Assembly (NCBI GenBank): GCA_045592785.1
Contig: JAZNVL010000050.1
Location: 1 to 64,000 of the forward strand
DNA from: RGIG8244 sp045592785
GTDB lineage: Bacteria > Verrucomicrobiota > Lentisphaeria > Victivallales > UBA1829
DNA: 64,000 bases
Direction of reading: 5' to 3'
The notes under the pieces were generated by a model, which was given only the letters and a program-made list of their open reading frames with translations, did not search any database and had not been told where the DNA came from. The position numbers and the translations under genes were made by a program. Positions 1-10,428 of this stretch are shown here, piece by piece; the stretch's first letter is position 1, and the number at the start of each line of letters is the position of its first letter.

Positions 1-77
1 GACTGCGGACGGGTTCGGATGTACTTCCCGTTCGCACTCTTTAGTTTTCAATTTTTCATATTTCCTTTGACATTACC
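1..77. other. Left edge, no gene assigned
   Basis: These bases lie downstream of leuC on the minus strand. I looked for the start of a leuD-like small subunit. The only ATG with a GGA-like site reaches a stop after three codons, and the remaining frames give no LeuD-like residues. No terminator hairpin is evident. Confidence 0.4.
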
Positions 78-1364
<1,287 letters not shown>

Positions 1365-1378
1365 CTTGCTGTCTCCTG

Positions 1379-2602
1379 TTAATCCAGATTCATAACTTTA
1401 CGCATAAACTGATCCCCGGTCAGATAACCGAGTCCGCCCTTCAATGCTGCCGGTTCGGAATATACCGTCACATCATCTTTTTCGATATGGGGTCCGCAAA
1501 TGGCAAAGGGGACCGGGGTCCGGGTGTGCATCCGTTTTTTGATGGGAACGGGATGATCGGGCAGGATGGCGAAGGTGACGCCGGTCCCTTTCAACGCTTC
1601 CATCACGGGTTTGACCAGTTTATTTTCGAAGTCGGTAATGGCTTTGATTTTGAGTTCCAGTTTTCCTTCGTGACTGGTCTCATCAATGGCTTCCAGATGC
1701 ACATACACGAAATCGTGATCCACGATCGCACGGATCGCAGCCTGGGCTTTCCCCGCGTAATTCGTGTCGATATAACCGGTGGCACCGGGAACCGGGATCA
1801 CATCCATTCCGGCACATTTTCCGATCCCGGAGATCACATCCACCGCCGTGATCACGGCACCGGATTTCCCGTATTTCTCCTTGAACGCGGGAAACGCAGG
1901 GGTTTTCCCCGGGCTCCAGGGCCAGATGGCATTCCCGGCACATTCACCGGAACTCACCAGGGGATGTTCTTCCAGAAACGCACCGGCTTCCGTCACCAGG
2001 TCTTCCAGAAATGCGGCAGTATACGTTGCTTCCACGGTATCATCCAACGCGGTCCAGGGCAGTTCCGCCACGGGACGGTCCTGGGAGGAATCGGGCTTAT
2101 AGAACCCGATGGCGGGGGAGAATTCTTTTCCGTGAAGCACCAGCAGATTCCGGTAACTCACGCCGGAATAGAACGTGACTTTATCCGAACCGAACCGTTC
2201 CTGCAAAGCCTCCATGAGTTCTGCCGCATGTGCCGGGGAGATGTGACCCGCAGAATAATCCTTGAGGATCCCGTCCTCCACCGTTACCAGATTGCAGCGG
2301 AACGCAATATCATTTTCACCGAGCTGAATCCCCTGGCTCACCGCTTCAATGGGACCGCGTCCGGGATAATATTTCGCCAGACTGTATCCCAGGACGGACA
2401 TATTGGCTGCATCGGAAGATGTGGGGAACCCGTCCGGGAGCGAAAGAAATGTCCCGGAGGCACCGTTCGCCGCAATGCTGTCCATGTAAGGTGTTTCTGC
2501 ATATTCCAGAGGGGTTTTCCCCTGGAGTTCGGGTACCGGATCATCCGCCATGCCATCCGCCAGGAAGACAATGGATTTTCCGATCAAACTCATCTCGTTC
2601 AT
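1379..2602 (-). CDS. apgM: 2,3-bisphosphoglycerate-independent phosphoglycerate mutase, archaeal type
   Basis: Interconverts 3- and 2-phosphoglycerate in glycolysis/gluconeogenesis. The 407-residue protein belongs to the alkaline-phosphatase-superfamily ApgM group rather than the longer GpmI group. It opens with FLADGMADDPVPELQGKTP, which carries a metal-binding Asp. The catalytic Ser lies in TSSDAANMSVLGY, and DHPVPIKKRMHTRTPVP near the C-terminus supplies further metal ligands. The start at 2602 (MNEMSLIGK) was chosen because GGAG lies 8 nt upstream. A longer frame would run into secA. It sits 22 nt after secA in the same operon, which suggests simple co-transcription rather than a functional link. 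Confidence 0.9.
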   Translation of the reverse strand: MNEMSLIGKSIVFLADGMADDPVPELQGKTPLEYAETPYMDSIAANGASGTFLSLPDGFPTSSDAANMSVLGYSLAKYYPGRGPIEAVSQGIQLGENDIAFRCNLVTVEDGILKDYSAGHISPAHAAELMEALQERFGSDKVTFYSGVSYRNLLVLHGKEFSPAIGFYKPDSSQDRPVAELPWTALDDTVEATYTAAFLEDLVTEAGAFLEEHPLVSSGECAGNAIWPWSPGKTPAFPAFKEKYGKSGAVITAVDVISGIGKCAGMDVIPVPGATGYIDTNYAGKAQAAIRAIVDHDFVYVHLEAIDETSHEGKLELKIKAITDFENKLVKPVMEALKGTGVTFAILPDHPVPIKKRMHTRTPVPFAICGPHIEKDDVTVYSEPAALKGGLGYLTGDQFMRKVMNLD

Positions 2603-2624
2603 TTGTTGATCTCCATACATTCGA

Positions 2625-5621
2625 TTATTTTCCGCAGCATTTCTTGAATTTCTTACCGGACCCGCAGGGACAAGGCTCATTGGGACCGACTTTCGGTGTC
2701 TCACGTTTGAATGAGATGCTGATTTCGGGCATCTGTGCCTGGGGTTCTTCCGGATTCAATTCCGGCATATTGCCGCCTTCGATGGAAGGAATGCTGTCAA
2801 AAGATTCGGTATTCAATATCTGCTGTGACATATTCACGCCGGCAAAATGCTCAAAAGAGGCAAGATTGGTGGCGGAACGGAACACATGACTCAGGATCTC
2901 CTGGTCGATATCCGTCATCAGACGGTCAAACATGGCAAAGGCTTCCCGCTTGTATTCCACCAGCGGATCCTTCTGGGCATACGCACGCAGTCCGATGGAA
3001 TCCCGGAGTTCGTCCATCGCCCGCAGGTGATCCTGCCACAAATGGTCGATGGCATCCAGAATGATCCGGCGTTCCAGCCATTTCAGGGCTTCCGGATCTT
3101 CCAGTTCTTCCTTCACCGCATAGGATTTCTTGATCTTCTCCAGCAGAGAAGTAAGGATCGCTTCCTCATCCGCCGCACCGTTCGGTTTGGCGATCAGGAC
3201 TTCTTCCTCCCGGAATCCGATGGGGAACGTGGTATTCAGCCAGCCGAGCAGCAGGTCTTTGTTCAAAATATCGGACTTGCCCTTCTGATTGCTGCTGACG
3301 GTATGCACGGCTTCCTCGATATGACGTGCCAGTTCGATTTCAATAATGTCGAAGATCGCCTGACGGCAATCCTCATTAAACAGCGTTTCTCTGCGGAATC
3401 CGTAGATCACTTCACGCTGCTTGTTCATCACATCGTCGTATTCCAGCGTACGCTTACGGATGGAGAAGTGATGCTGCTCCACGCGACGCTGTGCCGTTTC
3501 AATGGACTTGTTCAACCACGGATGCTGAAGGTCTTCCCCTTCTTCCATGCCGAACCGCTCCATGATGCGAACGATACGGTCCGAACCGAACAGACGCATC
3601 AGACTGTCTTCCAACGACACATAGAAGTGAGAGGCACCGGGGTCACCCTGACGGGCGGAACGGCCGCGGAGCTGTCTGTCGATACGCCGGGAATCGTGAC
3701 GGCTGCTGCCCAGCACGAGGAGCCCGCCCAGTTCTTCCACACCGGGGCCCAGCTTGATGTCGGTACCGCGACCTGCCATATTGGTGGCAACGGTGACCGC
3801 ACAACGCTGTCCGGCGCGGGAAACGATCTCGGATTCCCGTTCGTGATTTTTCGCGTTCAGAACATTATGGGGGATACCACGGCGTTTGAGCATACGGCTG
3901 ACGACTTCGGAGTCATCCACGGAGATGGTCCCCAGCAGTACGGGCTGACCGCGCCGCCAGGCTTCTTCCGCTTCATCCACGATGGCGTTGAATTTTTCCC
4001 GTTTCGTCTTGTAAACACAATCATTGCCATCCACACGACGACAGGGTTTGTTCGTGGGGATCACCACCACATCCAGCTTGTAGATCTGATGGAATTCATT
4101 GGCTTCCGTTTCTGCGGTACCGGTCATCCCCGCCAGTTTATCGTACATACGGAAGTAGTTCTGGATCGTGATGGTCGCCAGTGTCTGGGTCTCCTTCTCA
4201 ATCTTCACGTCTTCCTTGGCTTCCAGAGCCTGATGAAGTCCGTCACTGAACCGGCGTCCCGGCAGGATACGTCCGGTATGCTCGTCCACGATGAGGACTT
4301 TTCCTTCCGCCACGACGTAATGCACATCTTTTTCGAAGAGACAGTACGCACGGAGCAGCTGGGAAATATTCTGCAAACGTTCGCTTTTGGAAGCATAATT
4401 TTCCTGGAATTTCTGCTTTTCCTGCAGTTTTTCTTCGTAAGACAACGCTTCGTTCTGCTCAATATCCTGCAAAGAATTGACCAGGTCCGGCAACACAAAC
4501 GCTTCCGGGTCGTCACCGGAAATGATGCCGCGACCTTTTTCCGTCAGGTCCGCCTCGTTCCGGCGTTCATCCATGGCGAAAAAGAGTTCCGCCTGGACTT
4601 CCTGCAGCATACCGCGGTTCTGATCACTGCGTACAAAACCTTCCAGTTTTTCCAACCGTTTGAGCAGTTCGGCTTCCTGCAGCATGTGCATCAACTGTTT
4701 GTGCTTGGGCATCCCCATTTTCACCTGGAGGAGCTTCATGACCGCATCATTGACTTCGTCTTCCGGCAGTTCGTCTTTCCTGTCAAGGACATTCTTGGCT
4801 TCCTGCACCAGACGGGAACAGAGCAGACTCTGCCGTTTGAAGAGGTCCGCCACCACCGGTTTGAGTGCATCGAACTGATGGGTGGAAACGGAAACCGGAC
4901 CGGAAATAATCAGCGGGGTACGGGCTTCGTCAATGAGAATGGAGTCCACTTCGTCCACGATGGCGAAGTAGTAATCTCTCTGCACGAGATAATCTTTATC
5001 GGGAGCCATACCCATATCGCGCAGGTAGTCGAACCCGAATTCACTGTTGGTTCCGTAAGTGATGTCGCAGGCATACTGCTCTCTGCGTTCTTCCGGGTCC
5101 ATTTCGTTCTGAATACAGCCCACGGTCAACCCGAGGAACCGGAACACATTTCCCATCCATTCCGAGTCACGACGGGCGAGGTAATCGTTCACCGTGACGA
5201 GCTGACAGTTTTTCCCGGTCAGTGCGTTCAGGTACAGCGGGAATGTTGCGACCAGTGTTTTCCCTTCCCCGGTCGCCATTTCCGCGATCTTGCCCTGATG
5301 CAATACAATACCGCCGATGATCTGCACATCGAAGGGGACCATATCCCAGGTCAGGTTGTGCCCGCAGACTTCGTAAGTATTTCCGCACATACGGCGGCAG
5401 GCATTTTTCACAGCGGCAAACGCTTCGCAGAGGATGGAATCCAGTGATTCACCGTCTGCAATACGACGTTTGAATTCTTCGGTCTTCGCACGGAGCTGTT
5501 CGTCTGTCAAGCTTTTGTATTCTTCATCCAGCCGGTTGACTTTGGCAACCAGCGGACGAAGACGCTTGACATCACGCGCCGATTTACTTCCGAATATTTT
5601 TTTGATCAACGATCCGAACAT
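2625..5621 (-). CDS. secA: Preprotein translocase ATPase SecA
   Basis: Motor ATPase that drives preproteins through SecYEG at the inner membrane. The 998-residue protein shows the DEAD-like motor: MATGEGKT (Walker A), VDEVDSILIDEARTPL (Walker B region), TGTAETEANEF and NMAGRGTDIKLG. The C-terminus ends in the zinc-binding CPCGSGKKFKKCC motif that contacts SecB and ribosomes. It is about 100 residues longer than Escherichia coli SecA. The extra length is a charged helical insertion after GPVSVSTHQFDAL, up to about LFEKDVHYVV. From memory, insertions of this kind are known in Bacteroidetes and PVC SecA proteins. It lies 23 nt after pyrE and 22 nt before apgM. Confidence 0.97.
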   Translation of the reverse strand: MFGSLIKKIFGSKSARDVKRLRPLVAKVNRLDEEYKSLTDEQLRAKTEEFKRRIADGESLDSILCEAFAAVKNACRRMCGNTYEVCGHNLTWDMVPFDVQIIGGIVLHQGKIAEMATGEGKTLVATFPLYLNALTGKNCQLVTVNDYLARRDSEWMGNVFRFLGLTVGCIQNEMDPEERREQYACDITYGTNSEFGFDYLRDMGMAPDKDYLVQRDYYFAIVDEVDSILIDEARTPLIISGPVSVSTHQFDALKPVVADLFKRQSLLCSRLVQEAKNVLDRKDELPEDEVNDAVMKLLQVKMGMPKHKQLMHMLQEAELLKRLEKLEGFVRSDQNRGMLQEVQAELFFAMDERRNEADLTEKGRGIISGDDPEAFVLPDLVNSLQDIEQNEALSYEEKLQEKQKFQENYASKSERLQNISQLLRAYCLFEKDVHYVVAEGKVLIVDEHTGRILPGRRFSDGLHQALEAKEDVKIEKETQTLATITIQNYFRMYDKLAGMTGTAETEANEFHQIYKLDVVVIPTNKPCRRVDGNDCVYKTKREKFNAIVDEAEEAWRRGQPVLLGTISVDDSEVVSRMLKRRGIPHNVLNAKNHERESEIVSRAGQRCAVTVATNMAGRGTDIKLGPGVEELGGLLVLGSSRHDSRRIDRQLRGRSARQGDPGASHFYVSLEDSLMRLFGSDRIVRIMERFGMEEGEDLQHPWLNKSIETAQRRVEQHHFSIRKRTLEYDDVMNKQREVIYGFRRETLFNEDCRQAIFDIIEIELARHIEEAVHTVSSNQKGKSDILNKDLLLGWLNTTFPIGFREEEVLIAKPNGAADEEAILTSLLEKIKKSYAVKEELEDPEALKWLERRIILDAIDHLWQDHLRAMDELRDSIGLRAYAQKDPLVEYKREAFAMFDRLMTDIDQEILSHVFRSATNLASFEHFAGVNMSQQILNTESFDSIPSIEGGNMPELNPEEPQAQMPEISISFKRETPKVGPNEPCPCGSGKKFKKCCGK

Positions 5622-5644
5622 ATCTGTGCCTTCCTGTTATCCGA

Positions 5645-6229
5645 TCAGGATTTGGAACCGGGGACGTCAATGGCTTCCCCGTTTTTGCACATGGGACATT
5701 CTTCCTGGGTCCATGTGGGCAGATCCAACTTGATCAGGCTGTAGAACGGGATACCGTCGAAATCGACTTTCCCGCCGCTGCGGTCCGTGATGACAGCAAC
5801 TGCCACCGGGATCCCGCCCAGAGATTTCACCAGTTCGATGGTCTGTTTCACACGACCGCCTTCGGTCACGACATCTTCCGCCACGATGATCTTTTCCCCC
5901 TTGCGGATGGAGAAACCGCGTTTCAGGACCAGCTGATCGTTGTCCTTGTCGGCAAAGATGGCGTTGATGCCCAGTGCGCGGGCGATTTCCTGTCCCACGA
6001 TCAAACCGCCGACAGCGGGAGAGATCACGGTTTCGGCGCCGGTCTCACCCATACGGGCAGCCAGGACCTGACAGAGTTTTTCGCCCAGTTTCGGATTACG
6101 GAAAACCAACGCTGCCTGGAAGAAGCGGTTGGAATGTTTTTTACTGCGGAGCTGGAAGTGACCGGACAGCAATGCACCGGATTCCTGCAGAGATTCAATG
6201 ATCTCGTTTTCGCTCATGATTTCGCTCAT
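5645..6229 (-). CDS. pyrE: Orotate phosphoribosyltransferase
   Basis: Adds phosphoribose from PRPP to orotate, giving OMP in de novo pyrimidine synthesis. The 194-residue protein has the type I phosphoribosyltransferase PRPP loop IIVAEDVVTEGGR and the SKKHSNRFFQ substrate region near the N-terminus. A C-terminal CPMCKNG element resembles the CPxC ending of one bacterial PyrE branch. Two starts four codons apart are possible (MSEI and MSEN), and the upstream one is given. It is the second gene of the operon, 30 nt after the zinc-ribbon gene. Together with carB and argF in this window it covers part of pyrimidine/arginine carbamoyl-phosphate metabolism. Confidence 0.93.
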   Translation of the reverse strand: MSEIMSENEIIESLQESGALLSGHFQLRSKKHSNRFFQAALVFRNPKLGEKLCQVLAARMGETGAETVISPAVGGLIVGQEIARALGINAIFADKDNDQLVLKRGFSIRKGEKIIVAEDVVTEGGRVKQTIELVKSLGGIPVAVAVITDRSGGKVDFDGIPFYSLIKLDLPTWTQEECPMCKNGEAIDVPGSKS

Positions 6230-6259
6230 ATTATGATACTCCTTGCGTTAAGTTGTTGA

Positions 6260-6655
6260 TCAGCGGAATGTTTCCGGAGAGGTGGGTTCGATCCACAGGT
6301 GGAAGTCAACGGTATGTTCACCCATCTGAAGGGTCAGCATGGTGTTGAGACGGGTCAGCAGCAAAGCGTAGGGGATCTTCTTTTCGCCGGCGGGTGTGGC
6401 GACTGCCACGCTGCATGCGCCCAGGATGGATTCCGCTTCCCGGAGCGTGACGATCAGATTGTTGAGTTTACGCAGTTTATCGCGGAGATCCTGATCCAGC
6501 ACATAGGGTCTGTGACACTGGGGGCAGAGCACTTGCAATTCTTCTTCTCCGGCACATTCCGCCAGATTGAACTTGATCTGACCATTACATTCCGGTTCCA
6601 CGCACAGGAAATCGACCTGTGCTTTTCCGATAGGTGCTTCGTTATTTGCGGGCAT
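6260..6655 (-). CDS. Hypothetical zinc-ribbon protein
   Basis: A 131-residue soluble protein that I do not recognise. Four cysteines form a probable zinc ribbon in the first 50 residues: C18-x4-C23 and C44-x2-C47, the latter in LCPQCHRPY. A helical segment rich in Leu and charged residues follows, then a beta-like C-terminus. There is no signal peptide or membrane segment. It is the promoter-proximal gene of the operon with pyrE, secA, apgM and leuC. AGGATGTGAAAC lies directly before its ATG. The context gives no clear job. A small accessory RNA- or protein-binding role is possible but unproven. Confidence 0.8.
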   Translation of the reverse strand: MPANNEAPIGKAQVDFLCVEPECNGQIKFNLAECAGEEELQVLCPQCHRPYVLDQDLRDKLRKLNNLIVTLREAESILGACSVAVATPAGEKKIPYALLLTRLNTMLTLQMGEHTVDFHLWIEPTSPETFR

Positions 6656-6706
6656 GTTTCACATCCTGTTCTTTTGTTGGTTGTCTGTTTTAATATATAT
6701 TTTATA

Positions 6707-6735
6707 AATATAGCACACATCTGACCGAAAATCAA
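6707..6735 (-). promoter_or_regulatory. Promoter of the 6655-to-78 operon
   Basis: On the minus strand TTGATT (6735-6730) is followed after 17 bp by TATATT (6712-6707), preceded by TGTGC, an extended -10 (TGn). Transcription would start about 45 nt before the zinc-ribbon gene. It is back to back with the tRNA-Leu promoter. Confidence 0.65.
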
Positions 6736-6776
6736 TCTTTTCTGCGTTTTTTCTTCATTTTTCTTTAAATTTTTAC

Positions 6777-6804
6777 TTGATTTTTCCCGTTTTGGCTGTA
6801 TGTT
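6777..6804 (+). promoter_or_regulatory. Promoter of tRNA-Leu
   Basis: TTGATT (6777-6782) and TATGTT (6799-6804) are separated by 16 bp. The tRNA begins 15 nt after the -10 box. Confidence 0.5.
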
Positions 6805-6819
6805 ATAACAAAATCAAGT

Positions 6820-6905
6820 GCCGAAGTGGCGAAATGGCATACGCACTAGACTCAAAATCTGGCGCCTTCACTGGCATGTGGGTTCAAGTCCCACCTTCGG
6901 CACCA
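6820..6905 (+). tRNA. tRNA-Leu (anticodon CAA)
   Basis: Class II tRNA with acceptor stem GCCGAAG/CTTCGGC, discriminator A and an encoded CCA. The anticodon stem CTAGA/TCTGG encloses the loop CTCAAAA, giving anticodon CAA, which reads UUG. The long variable arm contains a GCC/GGC stem, and the TTCAAGT T-loop is flanked by GTGGG/CCCAC. Confidence 0.95.
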
Positions 6906-6939
6906 TTTCTTTTTTCTCTGGGGGGAGGGTTTCAGTCAA

Positions 6940-7386
6940 ATGCACGATTTTCTGCTTTATGCGTCCGGTTCGTATTCGGAACATCACATGTCCATGCAAC
7001 AGCTTATCCAACGCAAAATCAGACACATCGTCTGCCGTCTGGAAAACAACGTCTGCCGCCTCTATGATCCGTTTCAGGACATCCTCGGCGAATTGCGGCT
7101 GCTTTTCCACGAGGAAGAAGTCCTGATGATCCGCACGCGTTACCCCGATTACAAGTCACAGCAGATCGCACATTCCTGCTTTCTCAAAAGAATGTATCTG
7201 CAACAAACAGCATCCGGGAACGATTTCGGACAGGATGCCGTACAATGGCTCACAAGACATGAAACGATCAGCGATGCGCTGTTCCGGATCTATCTGGAAA
7301 AGAAAACAATACGGACCGCGGAAAATATTATTTTTGATCTCCACGCCCCCGATCATGTGATCACGTCAGAAGACGGTCACTTTTGA
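6940..7386 (+). CDS. Hemerythrin-like protein with degenerate metal site
   Basis: A 148-residue protein that aligns by eye with bacteriohemerythrins, the four-helix diiron proteins that bind oxygen. The EEVLM-x4-YP segment at residues 59-69 and WLTRHETISD at 103-112 are the family landmarks. Expected ligands present are H16, E59, H78, H107 and D112. Two of the usual seven are replaced: the His four residues before E59 is L55, and the first His of the HxxxH pair is Q74. The metal site is therefore probably altered or lost. The start is supported by GGAGGG 10 nt upstream. The 3' end overlaps the convergent amidase gene by 10 nt. It may be co-transcribed with tRNA-Leu. Confidence 0.65.
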   Translation: MHDFLLYASGSYSEHHMSMQQLIQRKIRHIVCRLENNVCRLYDPFQDILGELRLLFHEEEVLMIRTRYPDYKSQQIAHSCFLKRMYLQQTASGNDFGQDAVQWLTRHETISDALFRIYLEKKTIRTAENIIFDLHAPDHVITSEDGHF

Positions 7387-8477
7387 ACCGCACGACTGTA
7401 CCGGGCGATCCCCGTCAGGATCCCGGCTACGATCCGGTTCTGATAATCATTGGTCGCCAGTTTGCGTCCTTCTGACAGGTTGGAAAGGAATCCACATTCC
7501 ACCAGAACGGCGGGACAGGTCGCGCCGCGCAGGACCGCAAAACGGGCATGACGCACCCCGCGGTCCGCACCGGTCGTGTACTTCACAAGAGCCTTCTGGA
7601 TCTCATAGGCAAGACGTTCGTTGTTACTGTCAAATGCGTTTCCCGGATAGGACTGATTTCCTGCCGTTTTATCAGCAGTGGATGCACAGCCTGTCGGAGT
7701 CATAAGGTACGTCTCGACCCCTTTCACCGTCCGGTTCCCCGCGGAATTGCAATGAATGGAAATATACAGGTCCGGCTTCCGTAATTTGCAGAGAGAAGAT
7801 CGCGCGGAAAGCGAGGGGAATGTATCGCCACTGCGTGTCATGATCACTTTGAAACCAAGACGTTCCAACGCTTTTTTCAATTTCAGTCCGATGATCAGAT
7901 TGATCTGTTTTTCCGAGAGTACCGGACCCGGTGCTCCCGGGTCACTGCCACCGTGTCCGGGGTCGATCATGATCGTGCGGAGCGGGTGTTTCCGATACAG
8001 TTTGGTCCGGAAAACCGGATCTATGACTTTCAGAAAATCCGATTCCGTGATGTATGGTTTCTTGTCCAGATACAACACAGGTGCGAGGAAGTAGGTCTTC
8101 ACGCCGTTGATGGAACCCTCACGATGGGTATAGGACATCTCAATACGCCGGGTCTTGGAATACAACGTGACCCCTTTTGTTGTAAACGTGGCGGCAAGTC
8201 GGTAGTAGTCCGCAACGTCATACAGCAGTACATAGCGGATCCCGGAATAGAAAATAAAGCGGATCGGGCGGACTTTTGCTTTCGGTGCGGGCGTTGCAGT
8301 CGCAGACGATGCCGGGGATGTTTCTGCCGGTGCGGCGGCTTCCGGCGCAGATGCTTCCGTAGCAGGTGCGTTCTCCGGAACGGGTGCGGATGGAGCAGGC
8401 GCCGCTGTTTCCTGTGCCGATAAAAACACCGGTACGGTCATCATAAAAAAGATCAAAAATAAACGGAAACTCTTCAT
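7377..8477 (-). CDS. N-acetylmuramoyl-L-alanine amidase (Amidase_3)
   Basis: Exported zinc amidase that cleaves the MurNAc-L-Ala bond of peptidoglycan. The 366-residue protein starts with a signal peptide ending near FLSAQE, followed by a Pro/Ala-rich linker to about residue 55. A beta domain resembling the copper-amine-oxidase N-terminal fold comes next, then the catalytic Amidase_3 domain. Visible catalytic or zinc residues are His in IDPGHGGSDPGA, Glu in LSEKQINL, His in SIHCNSAGN and Glu in VLVECGFLSN. Its start overlaps the thiD stop by 4 nt (ATGA), so it is the last gene of the long operon. Its context with envelope ABC genes suits a role in wall remodelling. Confidence 0.9.
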   Translation of the reverse strand: MKSFRLFLIFFMMTVPVFLSAQETAAPAPSAPVPENAPATEASAPEAAAPAETSPASSATATPAPKAKVRPIRFIFYSGIRYVLLYDVADYYRLAATFTTKGVTLYSKTRRIEMSYTHREGSINGVKTYFLAPVLYLDKKPYITESDFLKVIDPVFRTKLYRKHPLRTIMIDPGHGGSDPGAPGPVLSEKQINLIIGLKLKKALERLGFKVIMTRSGDTFPSLSARSSLCKLRKPDLYISIHCNSAGNRTVKGVETYLMTPTGCASTADKTAGNQSYPGNAFDSNNERLAYEIQKALVKYTTGADRGVRHARFAVLRGATCPAVLVECGFLSNLSEGRKLATNDYQNRIVAGILTGIARYSRAVQK

Positions 8478-9301
8478 TGTTTTTCCAATGTGATTTCTTT
8501 GGTTGGGAACGGGATGAATAATGCTGGCGGCATACCCGCGACTGTCCCGGATATCATATCCGCGCGCCGCAGGGATTCGTACAAAAATGACTTCGATTGC
8601 ACCAGGGCTTCGGAACAGGACATGCCCGAGCCAAGCGCAGCGGCAAATGCCGCACTGAACGAACAGCCCGTACCATGGGCGGCATACGGCAGCACATCAA
8701 GCCGGGGTGAGGAAAGGATGTATGTCCCCTCCGGACTGCATACCACATCCGCCGCTCCGGCACATCCGGTCATGTGACCGCCTTTGAGGATCACGCCGTT
8801 GTGATACCGTTTCTGCAGTTGTTCTGCGGCTGCGATCATATCATCTGCGGACTGTATTTTGCATTGCAGGATGTGTTCCGCTTCCGGAATATTGGGCGTG
8901 AACCAGCTCGCCAGAGGGAGAAGTTTTTCCCGAACCACACAGAGTGCTTCCGGTTTCAAAAGCGGGGAACCGCCCGTTGAGATCATCACGGGATCCACCA
9001 CCACCGGGATCGTCAGGTCTTTCAGAATATCGCATACCGCCTCCACGATCTCAACAGAAAACAACATCCCCGTTTTGATCGCTTTGATGTCGATGGCATC
9101 CATCACCGTTTTGATCTGGGATGTCACCATTTCCGCACTGACCGGCATAATACCGTTGACCGTCACCGGGTTTTGTGCGGTAAGGGCAGTAATGGCACTG
9201 CATCCGTAGGTATGGAAACTCCGGAATGCACGCAGATCCGCCTGAATCCCGGCGCCGCCGCCCGAATCACTGCCGGCTATGGTGAGAATCGCAGGGATCA
9301 T
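8474..9301 (-). CDS. thiD: Hydroxymethylpyrimidine/phosphomethylpyrimidine kinase
   Basis: Phosphorylates HMP and HMP-phosphate for thiamine synthesis or salvage. The 275-residue ribokinase-fold protein has the N-terminal AGSDSGGGAGIQAD substrate loop, a central VDPVMISTGG and the C-terminal GTGCSFSAAFAAAL motif with the catalytic Cys region. It is coupled by 4-nt overlaps to the DUF4340-like gene upstream and the amidase downstream. No other thiamine gene is near, so the operon position looks opportunistic. Confidence 0.93.
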   Translation of the reverse strand: MIPAILTIAGSDSGGGAGIQADLRAFRSFHTYGCSAITALTAQNPVTVNGIMPVSAEMVTSQIKTVMDAIDIKAIKTGMLFSVEIVEAVCDILKDLTIPVVVDPVMISTGGSPLLKPEALCVVREKLLPLASWFTPNIPEAEHILQCKIQSADDMIAAAEQLQKRYHNGVILKGGHMTGCAGAADVVCSPEGTYILSSPRLDVLPYAAHGTGCSFSAAFAAALGSGMSCSEALVQSKSFLYESLRRADMISGTVAGMPPALFIPFPTKEITLEKQ

Positions 9302-10428
9302 TTACCCGTCTCCGATTCCGCAGGAACAGATGCCAGAAGATCCATCAGGTCCGCTTTGATCCGGAACACTCTGCCGTTATATGCTTTCTTCTCGTATTCC
9401 GCATTGACTGCCTGCTGTTTCTGACGCAGTTCGTAATCATGATCGGATTCCCCCGCCGCCCGGGGAAGACGCCCCGGGACCAGCTCCGTATGGAGCTTCG
9501 CCGCGGCATCTCCGTTTTCCAGTTTCGCCATGGAAAGCGTATAACTCATCCCCCCCGAACACCAGATGGAAAGTTCATCCCGGAATACGATCTTTTCCGC
9601 TTCCGCCGCAGGAATCACATCACGGCTGAAAGGCGATGTCAGAATGTCAAGACGGCGCGCCAGTTCGGACAGCATCAGCCGTTTTCCCGCAGGAAAAAGC
9701 ATGGTGAATGAACGGGTCCGCATATCCGGGACCACGCTCCAGACCAGCGCGGGTTCGCCTTTTTCATTCCGCCGGACATACTGCACCCGGAACACACCGG
9801 AATTGGCAGACTGGATCCGCAACTGTTCCAGCCAGTAGGGAGCCGCCGGCATGCAGCGTTCGAACACGCGGGAGATCAGGTAGACCCGGCTTTCACCGTT
9901 GGGAAGGTCTTTCCGGACGTACCGTCCGTCGTATTCCCGGGCTTTGGACTGAAAGAGAGCCCCCGCTTCCCTGTGGAGATGCGCTTTGCCCAGAGTCAAT
10001 TCCGTAAGGACTTCATTCTTTCCGTTTTCCAGCCGGATATGGATCCCGCCGCCGTACCCCAGCGGAGCATCGGGATCTTTGGAAAGGTTCAGGTTTTTCA
10101 GTGTTTCAGCATCCGCCGATTCCAGTTCGCGCAAAGGCTTCGTCTTGGATAACTGTGTCAGGAACTCAATCACATTGGCACGGGAAGCACAAGCATTTTC
10201 ACTCTCCGGAAGGACCCATACATTGTCTTTACATTCCACGCGCAACCGGGAACCGCCGCCCGAGACTTCGATCACACGCACATCTTCCGGGTCAAACTCC
10301 TGAAACAGTTCCACGGATTCCCGGCGGTTCGCCATGATTCCGTCCGCACGGTTCCGCATGTACGCGGCGACGGCAGCGGCGGCAAGCAGGATCAGAAAAA
10401 GGAAAGAAAACCATTTACGCAATTTCAT
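9298..10428 (-). CDS. DUF4340-like membrane-anchored protein
   Basis: A 376-residue protein with one N-terminal membrane helix (WFSFLFLILLAAAAVAAY) and a long periplasmic part. The FDPEDVRVIEV segment followed by a tryptophan-containing VWVLPES strand is typical of DUF4340 repeats, which commonly sit beside GldF/GldG-like ABC genes. The start MKLRKWF at 10428 was chosen because it overlaps the upstream stop as ATGA and has GGAG 9 nt before it. It is presumably an accessory subunit of the adjacent ABC-2 system. Its biochemical role is unknown. Confidence 0.8.
   Translation of the reverse strand: MKLRKWFSFLFLILLAAAAVAAYMRNRADGIMANRRESVELFQEFDPEDVRVIEVSGGGSRLRVECKDNVWVLPESENACASRANVIEFLTQLSKTKPLRELESADAETLKNLNLSKDPDAPLGYGGGIHIRLENGKNEVLTELTLGKAHLHREAGALFQSKAREYDGRYVRKDLPNGESRVYLISRVFERCMPAAPYWLEQLRIQSANSGVFRVQYVRRNEKGEPALVWSVVPDMRTRSFTMLFPAGKRLMLSELARRLDILTSPFSRDVIPAAEAEKIVFRDELSIWCSGGMSYTLSMAKLENGDAAAKLHTELVPGRLPRAAGESDHDYELRQKQQAVNAEYEKKAYNGRVFRIKADLMDLLASVPAESETGK

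Noticed and set aside
2603..2704. Longer N-terminus for the phosphoglycerate mutase
   Set aside because: The extension lies inside secA, including its zinc motif, and a good ribosome-binding site exists at 2602.
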